45,939 nt of DNA from Deltaproteobacteria bacterium (GCA_019309565.1 JAFDFZ010000034.1:1-45939); one strand, 5' to 3'. Positions 1-9,126 are shown, numbered from the stretch's first letter. Notes: generated from the letters alone by a model not told the origin. Numbers and translations are program-made.

Positions 1-2
1 GG

Positions 3-583
3 ACTTTCCACCCAAAGAGTCATTGGGACCGGGACGATATCGCTGTGGCGGCGATCAACGATCTGTTCGAAAATGAACAGCTTGCATATCTTCTTGAATA
101 TGATACGGTTATTGGCTTGCGTATACCAACGACCAGCGTTTAGCGGATGTTCCACATAAGGATTTGCGCAGAAGCAGAGCAGCCGGAGAGAATATTATCC
201 CAACCACCACAGGGGCCGCAAAGGCGGTAGGGAAGGTATTACCGCAACTTCAAGGCAGGCTGGACGGGATGGCTATGAGGGTTCCGGTGCCGGATGGCTC
301 TATTGTTGATCTCATATGTCGTCTTAAACAAAAACCAACTCGCCAGGACGTTAACAACGCGGTAAGAGAGGCAGCGGATGGACCGATGAAAAAGATCGTC
401 GAATACAGTGAAGCACCGTTGGTTTCAAGCGATATCATCGGAAACCCTCATTCCAGTATTTTTGATGCACTCTCCACAAGTTCTCAAAATGACGGATACA
501 TTAGGATTATTTCATGGTATGACAATGAGTGGGGTTATTCCAATCGTGTGGTTGATTTAATAGAGAAGCTAGCTACCATTTGA
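3..583 (+). pseudogene. gap: Glyceraldehyde-3-phosphate dehydrogenase, internally deleted
   Basis: Remnant of the glycolytic enzyme that oxidises glyceraldehyde 3-phosphate to 1,3-bisphosphoglycerate. Reading from position 3, the N-terminal NAD-domain segment WDRDDIAVAAINDLFENEQ...YLLEYDTVIG runs to about 116. From about 119 another frame continues with AYTNDQRLADVPHKDLRRSRAA, then GAAKAVGKVLPQL and SWYDNEWGYSNRVVDLI to the stop at 583. In intact GAPDHs these two segments are separated by roughly 130 residues that carry the catalytic SCTTNC cysteine. Here they abut within a few bases and are out of frame, so no working enzyme can be made. The first residues lie outside or at the window edge. 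It sits directly upstream of fba, as expected for a glycolytic gene cluster. An assembly collapse is the main alternative to a true deletion. Confidence 0.85.
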
Positions 584-633
584 TTATGGCTTTTTTTGTT
601 CTAAAAGAAAAAGAAATGAAACTGGAGACTCTT

Positions 634-1614
634 ATGACGCAACGAACAGACTATAAGGAATTGGGGCTTGTCAATACGAAAGCGATGTTTGAACAGGCCA
701 TGGAAGGCAGGTACGCAATCCCTGCATATAACTTCAATAATATGGAACAACTTCAGGCAATCGTCATCGGCTGTGCACAGTCGCGATCTCCGGTAATTCT
801 GCAGGTCTCTGGAAGCGCCCGGAAGTATGCCGATCCAATATTTCTAAAATTCATGGTCATGGGTGCGGTTCAGATGGCAAAGGGTCTTGGTGCCGACATC
901 CCAATTGCGCTTCATCTTGACCATGGAGATACCTTTGAGCTGGCGAAGTCCTGCATCGACTCAGGCTTTTCCTCTGTCATGCTGGATGGTTCCCATCATC
1001 CGTTCGAAGAAAACATCCGGTTAACCAAAGAGGTGGTCCAGTATGCTCATGAAAGAGATGTCTCGGTAGAAGGTGAGCTGGGCGTTCTGGCCGGGATTGA
1101 GGATGAAATCGCAGCAGAGGTTTCCCACTACACCAGGCCGGAGGAGGTTGAAGAATTTGTTGAAAAAACAGGTGTTGATAGTCTTGCCATATCCATCGGC
1201 ACATCGCATGGCGCGTATAAATTTAAGCTTAAACCGGGAGAAGAAATTCCGTCTCTTCGGTTTGATATTCTTGAAGAGGTCGAAAAGCGCGTTGCGGGCT
1301 TTCCCATTGTGCTGCACGGCGCATCTTCAGTAACAGCCGAACATGTCGAGATGATTAACAGGTATGGCGGAAAGCTTGAAAGCGCTGTCGGCATCCCCGA
1401 GGAGCAGTTAAGAAAAGCAGCTCAATCCGCGCTCTGCAAGATTAACATCGACAGTGACGGCAGGCTTGCCATGACAGCGGTCATAAGAAAAATCTTTACA
1501 GAAAAACCTGAAGAATTCGATCCCAGGAAATATCTGGGGCCTGCCAGAGACGAGTTGATATCCCTGGTAAAGCATAAGAATGAAACCGTACTGGGAAGTG
1601 CCGGAAAAGCCTGA
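634..1614 (+). CDS. fba: Class II fructose-bisphosphate aldolase
   Basis: Zinc-dependent aldolase interconverting fructose 1,6-bisphosphate with dihydroxyacetone phosphate and glyceraldehyde 3-phosphate. Visible class II landmarks are IALHLDHGDTF (metal-binding His and catalytic Asp), EGELGVLAG, the GTSHGAYK His segment, VLHGASSV and KINIDSDGR near the C-terminus. The 326 residues match the family's usual length. The start at 634 is chosen because GGAG lies seven bases upstream. An upstream in-frame ATG at 616 lacks a convincing ribosome site, and a reading from 580 would overlap the end of gap. It follows the broken gap by about 50 bases, probably in one transcription unit. The gene itself looks intact. 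Confidence 0.95.
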   Translation: MTQRTDYKELGLVNTKAMFEQAMEGRYAIPAYNFNNMEQLQAIVIGCAQSRSPVILQVSGSARKYADPIFLKFMVMGAVQMAKGLGADIPIALHLDHGDTFELAKSCIDSGFSSVMLDGSHHPFEENIRLTKEVVQYAHERDVSVEGELGVLAGIEDEIAAEVSHYTRPEEVEEFVEKTGVDSLAISIGTSHGAYKFKLKPGEEIPSLRFDILEEVEKRVAGFPIVLHGASSVTAEHVEMINRYGGKLESAVGIPEEQLRKAAQSALCKINIDSDGRLAMTAVIRKIFTEKPEEFDPRKYLGPARDELISLVKHKNETVLGSAGKA

Positions 1615-1675
1615 AGCTCTGGTTGAATGGGGATTTCGGATTCATGAGCCTTAAGTTCCTTAAGGATTAGATCAA

Positions 1676-1711
1676 AACTTAAGTTTTGCACCCTATTTTA
1701 CCGTAAAATTG
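1676..1711 (+). repeat. Interspersed repeat, copy of the 4566-4971 element end
   Basis: This 36-base stretch upstream of pfk, beginning aacttaagttttgcaccct, matches the reverse complement of 4936-4971 at 33 of 36 bases by eye. The partner is the right end of the inverted-repeat element after the glycosyltransferase gene. The repeat therefore occurs at least twice in the glycolytic block in opposite orientation. No open reading frame is associated with it. Confidence 0.7.
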
Positions 1712-1763
1712 CCGATAGACCTTATGAGAGGGATCCTATCGGAAATCAATGGGGAGGAGATCA

Positions 1764-3044
1764 ATGGATTTTGACTTTAAGGTGCAGCGGTTGGGTGAGT
1801 GCCGAATTGCATCGCCGATATCCAATATCCGGTTTGTCAGTGATGATGAACATGTGCTTTATCACTCGAATTTGGAAGAAATCGAGGACCTCGTCAAATC
1901 CGGTAAGAGCCCACCGGTCTTTGAGAAGGCAGGGCCCCGGGAGAAGATATATTTTGATCCCTCAAAGTTAAAATGCGGGATCGTAACCTGCGGAGGACTT
2001 TGTCCTGGAATCAATGATGTTATCCGCGCCATTGTTTTGGCGCTTTATTATCATTATGGCGTGCGAACGATTTTTGGCTTCCCCTATGGTTATGAAGGAC
2101 TTTCCCACAGGTACGGCCACGCTCCCATGGAGTTAACACCAAGCGTTGTTGAGGACATCCATCAGAAAGGCGGAACTATCCTGGGCTCTTCCCGTGGTCC
2201 CCAGGAAACTTCTGAGATGGTCGATTGTCTGGAGCGAATGAATATCGGAATTCTTTTCACCATCGGTGGAGACGGAACATTGCGTGGCGCCCGGGATATT
2301 GCCGATGAGATCGGTAGGCGCAAACTGAAAATCGGGGTTATCGGAATCCCGAAAACCATAGACAATGACATTTCTTATGTTGAACAATCTTTTGGTTTCG
2401 CCACAGCCGTTTCGGAAGCCACCACCTCGATCTACTCTGCTCATACCGAAGCGGAAGGCGCGCGAAACGGTATCGGGCTGGTGAAGCTGATGGGCCGGGA
2501 GTCCGGGTTTATCGCTGCATATGCATGCCTTGCCAACAGCGATGTAAACTATTGTCTGGTACCGGAAGTAGAGTTTTCTCTCGATGGGCTGATCAGGGCA
2601 TTGAAAGAAAGGCTCGAGCATAGACATCATGCGGTTATTGTTGTGGGTGAGGGTGCGGGACAAAATATGATGGAAGCCACCCAGGAGAAGGACGCATCCG
2701 GAAATATTCGTTTTGGGGACATCGGCGCCTTTCTCAAAGATAAGATAACCGGCTATTTCAAAAAGGCCGGCATGGATATAACATTGAAATACATTGATCC
2801 GAGTTACAACATTCGCAGCATGCCTGCAAACTCGCATGATTCGGCATTCTGTTTGCTGTTGGGACACAATGCAGTGCATGCTGGAATTGCAGGCCGGACA
2901 AACATGTTGGTTGGGTTCTGGAAAAACGAGTTCACCCACGTGCCGATCCGATTTGCGGTGTCCGAGCGCAAGAAGATCGATCCAAATGGATGGTTGTGGA
3001 ACAGCGTGCTGGCCAGTACAGGACAGCCAGGGAATATGGTGTAG
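1764..3044 (+). CDS. pfk: 6-phosphofructokinase (probably ATP-dependent)
   Basis: Phosphorylates fructose 6-phosphate to fructose 1,6-bisphosphate. The 426-residue product has the family landmarks GIVTCGGLCPGIND, FTIGGDGTLRGA, GIPKTIDNDI, the LMGRESGFIAAYA region and VGEGAGQ. Glycine in GGDGT is the residue known to favour ATP, whereas lysine in PKTIDND is shared with pyrophosphate-dependent enzymes. This combination is known from plant-like and long-type ATP-PFKs, so ATP use is the better guess, not proven. The start at 1764 is chosen because the upstream ATG at 1749 overlaps a strong GGGGAGGAG ribosome site that is ideally spaced for 1764. It is intact and separated from fba by about 150 bases holding a repeat copy. 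Confidence 0.93.
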   Translation: MDFDFKVQRLGECRIASPISNIRFVSDDEHVLYHSNLEEIEDLVKSGKSPPVFEKAGPREKIYFDPSKLKCGIVTCGGLCPGINDVIRAIVLALYYHYGVRTIFGFPYGYEGLSHRYGHAPMELTPSVVEDIHQKGGTILGSSRGPQETSEMVDCLERMNIGILFTIGGDGTLRGARDIADEIGRRKLKIGVIGIPKTIDNDISYVEQSFGFATAVSEATTSIYSAHTEAEGARNGIGLVKLMGRESGFIAAYACLANSDVNYCLVPEVEFSLDGLIRALKERLEHRHHAVIVVGEGAGQNMMEATQEKDASGNIRFGDIGAFLKDKITGYFKKAGMDITLKYIDPSYNIRSMPANSHDSAFCLLLGHNAVHAGIAGRTNMLVGFWKNEFTHVPIRFAVSERKKIDPNGWLWNSVLASTGQPGNMV

Positions 3045-3085
3045 ATGATTGCGAATTGCAGATTGCGGATTTGAAATTATCCAAG

Positions 3086-3186
3086 ATTTGACGGCTTCTT
3101 AAAAAATCGCTGAAACCGTCACTCCAGCTAAAGCGGGGGGCAGAACTGCTTGAAATAACGGGTTTCTCAACTTTGCGGGAATGACA
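3086..3186. repeat. Intergenic repeat-like remnant
   Basis: The spacer between pfk and the glycosyltransferase holds short blocks (gacggcttcttaaaaaatcg; tttgcgggaatgacag) that resemble the degenerate interspersed repeats common in uncultured Desulfobacterota. No coding potential and no second copy in the window were seen. The assignment rests on general appearance only. Confidence 0.3.
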
Positions 3187-3266
3187 GAAAAAGACGTTTG
3201 TTAACTTTTTACTAGTTCATCAAGATTTTAACATTAAAATAAAAGAAGGGAGAGATAGGATAGATA

Positions 3267-4565
3267 TTGGATGAATTGAAAGTTGCCGGTCAGATAAAGC
3301 ACGTCGGGTTTATCTCGACACGCATCGCAGGTACGGACGGGGTATCGCTTGAAATCGGAAAATGGGCACATGTAATGGAATCCTTTGGATTGAAATGCTT
3401 TTATTTTGCAGGCGAACTGGATCGTTCCCCTGAAAGATCCTATCTTGTACAAGAGGCCCATTTCACCCATCCGGATATCGCAGAGATCAATAAAAAATGT
3501 TTTGGCGTGACAGTCAGAGATCGCTTCACTACCCGGCAGATTCATGAACTTAAAGGCATGTTAAAAGATCATCTCTATGCTTTTGTCGAAAGATTCGATA
3601 TTGATCTGATCGTAGCGGAAAATACATTGACGATACCCATGAATATTCCCCTTGGTATTGCCCTGACCGAATTCATTGCGGAAACAAATTTTTTAACAAT
3701 TGCTCACCATCATGACTTTTATTGGGAGCGGGATAGGTTTGCCATCAATGCCGTATCGGATTATCTGCGCATGGCGTTTCCTCCGGACCTGCCGTCCATT
3801 CGACACCTTGTCATAAATTCCTTCGCAGATAAACAGCTCAGCTTTAGAACCGGGATTTCGGCAAGAATTGCGCCGAATATCATGGATTTTGAGAACCCGC
3901 CTCCTGCTGCGGATGGTTACGCCTCTGATGTCCGACAAAGCTTGGGCATCGGAGAAGATGAACTGTTTGTGCTTCAACCTACTCGTGTAGTTAAGCGAAA
4001 AGGTATCGAACATGCCATCGAGTTGGTCCACAGGCTTGGCATGAGAGCCAAGCTGGTAATATCCCATGCATCCGGAGATGAAGGTGATGACTATGAACGC
4101 AGGATAAAAGAATACTCCGAATTGATGAAGGTGGATACCATATTTGTTTCTGATACGATCGGCGAAAAAAGAGGAACCACCCCGGATGGCAGGAAAATCT
4201 ATACGCTTGAAGACATCTATCCTTATGCGGATTTGGTTACATACCCTTCTACTTTTGAGGGTTTCGGCAACGCATTTTTAGAAGCTATCTATTTTCGAAA
4301 ACCGGTAGTTGTCAATTTGTATTCCATATACTTGGTAGACATAAAGCCAAAAGGATTCTCGGCGATTGAACTGGACGGCTATGTTACAGATGCTGCGGTA
4401 CGCAAGACCAGACAGATCTTAGAGGATCATGAACTGCGAAAAAAAATGGTAGATCAAAATTATGAAATTGCAAAGTCATTTTTTTCATATTCGGTTCTAA
4501 GACGTCGCATAAAAAGTTTTTTAGAGGAACCGGTAACGGTATTGAAGGACTTTGATTATTATTAA
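3267..4565 (+). CDS. GT4-family glycosyltransferase (possibly MggA-like, compatible-solute synthesis)
   Basis: A 432-residue retaining glycosyltransferase of the GT-B fold. The N-terminal domain starts GFISTRIAGTDGVSLEIGKW and contains IAHHHDFYWERDR. The C-terminal nucleotide-sugar domain has VLQPTRVVKRKGIEHAIELV and the GT4 E-x7-E element in TFEGFGNAFLEAI. From memory this resembles mannosylglucosyl-3-phosphoglycerate synthase (MggA) type enzymes. The adjacent GH13_18 phosphorylase remnant fits a glucosylglycerate or related osmolyte pathway. Both statements are inferences, and the sugar donor and acceptor cannot be read from sequence. Start: TTG at 3267 is the first candidate in frame. The nearest purine-rich ribosome site (gggagag) is rather far upstream, so the start is uncertain. 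The gene appears intact. Confidence 0.8.
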   Translation: MDELKVAGQIKHVGFISTRIAGTDGVSLEIGKWAHVMESFGLKCFYFAGELDRSPERSYLVQEAHFTHPDIAEINKKCFGVTVRDRFTTRQIHELKGMLKDHLYAFVERFDIDLIVAENTLTIPMNIPLGIALTEFIAETNFLTIAHHHDFYWERDRFAINAVSDYLRMAFPPDLPSIRHLVINSFADKQLSFRTGISARIAPNIMDFENPPPAADGYASDVRQSLGIGEDELFVLQPTRVVKRKGIEHAIELVHRLGMRAKLVISHASGDEGDDYERRIKEYSELMKVDTIFVSDTIGEKRGTTPDGRKIYTLEDIYPYADLVTYPSTFEGFGNAFLEAIYFRKPVVVNLYSIYLVDIKPKGFSAIELDGYVTDAAVRKTRQILEDHELRKKMVDQNYEIAKSFFSYSVLRRRIKSFLEEPVTVLKDFDYY

Positions 4566-4971
4566 AACTCAAGTTTCGCACCCTTAAATGCGTTGTAAAG
4601 CCTTATAATGATGGTGTCGAATGAAATTTTTGGAAGGCAAAATACACTTATCATCCTTCGACGACGGCACAATGGGGGTTAACAAAGCGCTGAAACCAGA
4701 GGTATCAAGATCTTCCTTTACTTAGCAACCTTTCCCTTGTGCCTTTGTTAGATGTTTCCGACTGGGTGCAGCCTAAGGGCTTCGGTGTAATTATTTTGCC
4801 TTCCAAAAATTTTATCCCGTTGTTTTAAAACCGCTCAAATGGTGCAGCTGTTAGATACTTATAGATAGGGCAAAATAGCAATTTTACTATGTGACTGATG
4901 CAACTACGGGATTTATTCGACTTAAGATCTATTTACAATTTTACAGTAAAATAGGGTGCGAAACTTGAGTT
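4566..4971. mobile_element. 406-bp non-coding element with 19-bp terminal inverted repeats
   Basis: Perfect 19-base inverted repeats (aactcaagtttcgcaccct) lie at 4566-4584 and 4953-4971. A second, nested perfect 21-base inverted repeat lies at 4624-4644 and 4792-4812 (core ttttggaaggcaaaata). No significant open reading frame lies inside. A further copy of the right end occurs at 1676-1711. This architecture is that of a MITE or other non-autonomous element, or of a composite of two nested palindromic elements. No target-site duplication could be assigned confidently. It fills the whole gap between the glycosyltransferase and phosphorylase genes. Confidence 0.65.
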
Positions 4972-4991
4972 GAAGCCTAAAGAGGTAAAAC

Positions 4992-6621
4992 ATGGTGAAG
5001 CATGAAGACATAGACGACATAAAGGCTTTGTTAATTAAAATCTATGGCGAAAAACAGGGCACTGAAGCATTTAACAGAATACTTCCAAAGATCGAAGCAT
5101 TTCCTGCGCGGAAAGCGACACCCGGCGGTTATTACTCCCAGCAGGATGTTATCTTAATAACTTATGGCGACAGTCTGCTTAAAAAGGGAGATATGCCGCT
5201 TGCCGCCTTTGAAGACATCGCCAAACGTCACTTAAAAGATATAATTCCAACTATTCATTTTTTACCGTTTTTTCCTTTTTCTTCAGACGACGGTTTCTCG
5301 GTTATGGATTATTACGCCGTAAATCCAGAACTTGGCACCTGGGAGAATGTGAAAAGCATAGCGAAAGACTTTCGATTGATGTTTGATTTTGTAATCAACC
5401 ATTATTCTTCTAAAAGTGAATGGTTTAAAAATTATCTTGAAGAAAAAGAAGGGTTTAAAGAATTTGCTATCGAAGTCGATCCCTCCGTAGATCTATCTTT
5501 GGTTGTAAGACCCCGATCTCATCCGCTTTTAACCGAATTTAAGAAAAAAAACGGCAAAACGGTTCATGTGTGGACCACATTCAGCGCGGATCAGATCGAT
5601 TTCAATTACAGGAGCCTGGATGTTTTTGAAAAAATAGTGGAAATACTCCTCTTTTATGTAAAGCAAGGCGCTTGCCTTCTCCGGTTGGATGCCGTCGGTT
5701 TTTTGTGGAAGGAAATCGGCACCACCTGCATGCATCTGCCTCAGACTCACAATATGGTAAAAGTTTTTAGAAAAATACTAGATGTTGTTGCACCGGATGT
5801 TATTCTGGTTACCGAAACCAATGTACCCCATGAAGAAAACATCAGCTATTTTGGCAATGGTCGGGATGAAGCGCAAATGGTCTACAATTTTCCCTTACCA
5901 CCTCTGCTGTTCTATACATTCATTAAGGAAGATGCGACCGTTTTATCGAAGTGGGCCAAGGGATTGCACTTACCCTCCGATTACACTACGTTTATCAACT
6001 TCACCGCATCTCACGACGGCATCGGACTGCGACCTCTTGAAGGTATCCTGCCCCAGGAAGAGATCGATAGAATGACTGACATTGTAAAAGCAAATGGCGG
6101 CAAGGTATCCTGTCGCGTAAAACCGGATGGCTCCCAAACCCCTTACGAGTTGAATATTACCTATGTGGACGCGATTCTGGCAGACATCAATTCTGATCGG
6201 GCAGAGAAATTTTTAGCCTCCCAGGCCGTAAAAACTTTACAGTGAAGATGTGTTATCAGAGTTGCGCAACCCGGAGTCTTTTCGCTCGAGAATTTTTTTC
6301 CCGTATATTGAAATGATCAAAACACGCAGAAAACAGCCCGCATTTCATCCGAATGCAGGCTTTGAAATATTGGATATAGACCGCAAGGTGTTTGCCATAA
6401 AACGGTTTTCTGAAGAGCAGACGATATATGCCCTTACCAATATATCGTCCGAACCCGTATCAATTTCTTTATCTAATTACGGATGTTGCAGTCAAACGCT
6501 GGATGTACTGAGTGGGAAAAAATTCGATGCGGATTCGATTAAGATCAAGCCGTATCAGTACATTTGGTTAAGCAATATAGAGAAGCTTTCCCTCAAACCG
6601 ACAGGTGACTGCTTACATTAA
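4992..6621 (+). pseudogene. GH13_18 sugar phosphorylase (sucrose/glucosylglycerate phosphorylase type), internally deleted
   Basis: The first part (4992-about 6228) has the TIM-barrel signatures of subfamily GH13_18: TYGDSL, FSSDDGFSVMDY, the nucleophile in LLRLDAVGF, the acid/base glutamate in VTETNVPHEEN and the third carboxylate in TASHDGIGLRP. The frame then stops at 6243-6245 after FLASQAV. A different frame picks up KLYSEDVLSELRNPESFRSR and carries the C-terminal domain to 6621. In the family these parts are joined by about 38 residues (a GVPGIY...H...GSRN region ending in NREK). That block is missing and the junction is out of frame. All three catalytic acids survive, but the barrel is interrupted and the enzyme is probably dead. 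The preferred substrate is unknown; pairing with the upstream glycosyltransferase suggests turnover of its product. Confidence 0.8.
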
Positions 6622-6645
6622 CTCACGGTTTGGAAAAACTTGGCC

Positions 6646-6670
6646 GATGCTGGATACTCGATGCTTGATA
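6646..6670. repeat. Short degenerate tandem repeat
   Basis: The unit gatgctggatactcgatgct is made of imperfect iterations of a gatgctggatactcg-like motif. An inverted scrap (ccagtatct) recurs at 6708-6716 and again at 6770-6778 before pyk. Motifs of this kind are scattered in many environmental genomes. The spacer has no coding potential. Confidence 0.4.
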
Positions 6671-6851
6671 TATAAAACAAAAAAGGATCATCTCCATATT
6701 TCATCCAGTATCTCTCCGAGGCCTATGCTCACCCCTGCGAGCCGGAGGCCAGAAACCAGGATCCAGTATCTGTTTTTTGTACTACAACATATTGAAACTT
6801 GACACATTTGTTAAGCTTTTAGCTTGGTAAAACGGCTTATTGGAGGATCGA

Positions 6852-8288
6852 ATGGCATTTCCTTTAAACAAAACAAAGATCGTCTGTACGATTGGACCGG
6901 CGTCGAATTCACCCGAGACGCTTAAACAAATGATCCTTGCAGGAATGAATATCGCAAGGCTTAACTTTTCTCATGGCGAGTTTTCGAGTCATAAAAAGGT
7001 AATAGATAATATTAGGAGCGCTGCTGATGCAACAGGACGTCGGGTGGCGATAATGGCGGATCTGCCAGGTCCAAAGATGCGCATCGGTCAACTTAAACCG
7101 GATCCCATCGAATTGAAGCCGGGAGAGCTGTTTACGCTGACAAGTGAGGAAATCATAGGGGATGCGGAAAGAGTTTCCATAAGTTTTGCTAAACTGCCAC
7201 AACTAGTAAAACCCGGAGACAAATTGTTTCTAAACGACGGTTTTATTCAACTTAAAGTCGTTCGCATCGAGAACTCAGATGTGCGGTGCAAGGTGATTGT
7301 CGGGGGTAAGCTTGGTTCGCGTAAAGGCTTGAACATGCCGGGTATCGATCTGGGAATCTGCGCATTTACGGATCGTGATCGCCAGTGCTTAAAATTTGCC
7401 ATGGAAAACGGTGTGGACGCAGTAAGCCAATCTTTTGTGGAAACAGCGGCCGATATTGATGCCGTTCGAGAAGCCGCAACGGAGTTGGGGCACAACCCGT
7501 TTATCATTGCAAAGATCGAACGATACGGGGCGCTTGATCACATGGATGAAATTCTTGAGGCTACAGACGGCATCATGATTGCCAGAGGGGATCTTGGTGT
7601 TGAGGTGCCTATCGAACAGATGGCTGTGATTCAAAAAAATTTGATGGAAAAGGCGAACCTGAAAAGCAAGCCGGTCATCACTGCCACCCAGATGCTTGAG
7701 TCCATGACCGAACATCGCCTTCCGACCCGGGCAGAGGCCACGGATGTAGCCAATGCGATTCTCGATGGTACGGACTGTGTCATGCTCTCCGGGGAGTCTG
7801 CCACGGGAAAATTTCCGGTAGAGGCAGTGGCAATGCTGGCAAAAATAGCTGCATCCATAGAGCCTCACCGCCCTGCCTATTCGATTGAGAAGACATTACA
7901 GAAGTATGACCGAAAGGGCAACTTCACCCCACAGGAGCTAATTGCACTGAGTGTAGAAACCACATTGAGGCACATTACACCGGCAGCGATCGTCGTTCCA
8001 ACACACAGCGGTAAGACTGCCCGGGATATCGCTCGCTTCAGACATCCGGTTTGGATAACGGCTGTAAGCTCTCAAGAAAAGACGTGTCAGAATCTACTTT
8101 TTTCCTATGGAGTGTTTCCCGTTCACAAAGCTGAACATCCAGCAGACTGGAAGCCGTTTATCAAAGAAAGGCTTATCTCTCAGGATGTTGACGGCGATCT
8201 TGTGATCCTGACCGAAGGCCCCTCAACTAGTCATCCGGAAGTCAATAATCGGCTGGAAATCCTTGATCTTAGGCAGATATCGGGTTAA
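6852..8288 (+). CDS. pyk: Pyruvate kinase
   Basis: Transfers phosphate from phosphoenolpyruvate to ADP, the last step of glycolysis. Landmarks are KTKIVCTIGPAS at the N-terminus, GMNIARLNFSHG, IMADLPGPKMRIG, the catalytic-lysine region IIAKIERYGALDHMDEI, IMIARGDLGVEV and the signature TATQMLESM. A C-terminal regulatory domain follows. The 478 residues are the usual bacterial length, with no interruption. ATG 6852 is preferred over TTG 6840 because GGAGG at 6842-6846 is spaced correctly for 6852. It lies about 230 bases from the phosphorylase remnant and shares strand with fba and pfk. Confidence 0.96.
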   Translation: MAFPLNKTKIVCTIGPASNSPETLKQMILAGMNIARLNFSHGEFSSHKKVIDNIRSAADATGRRVAIMADLPGPKMRIGQLKPDPIELKPGELFTLTSEEIIGDAERVSISFAKLPQLVKPGDKLFLNDGFIQLKVVRIENSDVRCKVIVGGKLGSRKGLNMPGIDLGICAFTDRDRQCLKFAMENGVDAVSQSFVETAADIDAVREAATELGHNPFIIAKIERYGALDHMDEILEATDGIMIARGDLGVEVPIEQMAVIQKNLMEKANLKSKPVITATQMLESMTEHRLPTRAEATDVANAILDGTDCVMLSGESATGKFPVEAVAMLAKIAASIEPHRPAYSIEKTLQKYDRKGNFTPQELIALSVETTLRHITPAAIVVPTHSGKTARDIARFRHPVWITAVSSQEKTCQNLLFSYGVFPVHKAEHPADWKPFIKERLISQDVDGDLVILTEGPSTSHPEVNNRLEILDLRQISG

Positions 8289-8353
8289 GGATTCAATAAT
8301 AAAACTTGAAATATCCCGGATGGCCTGTGCTGGTTAACATCGAGGTGTAAAAA

Positions 8354-8670
8354 ATGAAGTCAAAAAGAAAAAAAATGTCATCTTAGCAGTTGTCGGTCTG
8401 TTGTTCTTATTCTATGGATGCGGAGAAAAGAAAGAGCAGACCGTTGAAAAAAAAGTCATTCGCCCGATAAAGATGATTATTGTAACTTTCAGTGTCGATG
8501 CCATAAAGCGGCGGTTTCCTGGGATCCTCCGGGCGGCAAGACGTGTTGAACTCTCATTTAGGATCTTGGGGCCGCTAATTGAGTTGCCTGTCGAGGAAGA
8601 CCAGCGGGTTAAAGAGAGAGGTACTTATTTCCCGCATAGATTCACGTGATTTTGAAGCCAAGCTGTGAAA
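8354..8670 (+). pseudogene. RND efflux membrane fusion protein, truncated and frameshifted
   Basis: N-terminal portion of a periplasmic adaptor of an RND efflux pump. From ATG 8354 the reading stops after ten codons because of an A-run of one base too many. The adjacent frame gives a hydrophobic leader ILAVVGLLFLFYGCG, lipoprotein-like, followed by RRFPGILRAARRVELSFRIL, GPLIELPVEEDQRVK and, after another shift near 8610, LISRIDSRDFEAKL. This matches the first 100 or so residues of HlyD/AcrA-type adaptors, which are usually 350-400 residues. The coiled-coil, barrel and membrane-proximal domains are gone. The sequence runs directly into pump remnants at about 8670. Confidence 0.75.
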
Positions 8671-9118
8671 TATCCAGGACGAGCTGCGGCGCAAGGTAAA
8701 CGATGCCCAGAGCCAGCTTCCCCGGGGGCCGACCCTTCGGTTGTAAACGATGATTTCGGAGATGTATACGGGGTTTATCTGGCCATAACAGGTGAGGGGT
8801 ACACATATAAGGAGATTTACGAATTTGCCAAGTTCCTTCAGCGCGAGCTTCTCAACGCCGAGGTGTATCGCGAAAGAGATGAACTGCTTCCTATTATAGC
8901 ACGGGCTCCGGAAGCTGAAAGGGTCGATCTTGCCAATCTTGAGGGAATTCAGCTCTGGAGTCCAGCAGCCCAGAAGATGATCCCGGTGGCTCAGGTTGTT
9001 ACCGGTTTTAAGACCGAATTCGAGGATCCATACATCTGGCGACGGAACAGGACCAAAATGATAAAAATCCATGTTGACCCCTGATACGGCCTGGCAAGTG
9101 AGCTTTTTGCCAGGGTAA
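8671..9118 (+). pseudogene. RND efflux pump (AcrB family), mosaic of internal fragments
   Basis: Fragments of an inner-membrane proton-driven efflux transporter that is normally about 1000 residues. They occur in family order. DELRRKVNDAQSQLP is followed by a one-base indel, then PSVVNDDFGDVYGVYLAITG and FAKFLQRELL, which belong to the first porter region. The reading then jumps directly to YRERDELLPIIARAPEAE, LWSPAAQKMIPVAQVVTGF and RRNRTKMIKIHVDP, which belong to the second porter region several hundred residues later. A nonsense codon at 9082 follows, and YGLASELFARVK continues in the same frame to another stop. All transmembrane segments are missing. The mixture of large deletions, indels and a stop argues for an old pseudogene rather than a single sequencing error. 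Confidence 0.8.
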
Positions 9119-9126
9119 AACACAAA

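Noticed and set aside
1021..1317. Open frames antisense to fba
   Set aside because: They overlap conserved aldolase codons and have no ribosome site or recognisable protein.
2133..2939. 268-codon open frame on the minus strand inside pfk
   Set aside because: It is fully antisense to a clear phosphofructokinase with conserved motifs; its translation is rich in Cys, His and Arg with no family resemblance.
7389..7868. 159-codon minus-strand frame within pyk
   Set aside because: A shadow of pyruvate kinase codons; composition unlike a real protein.
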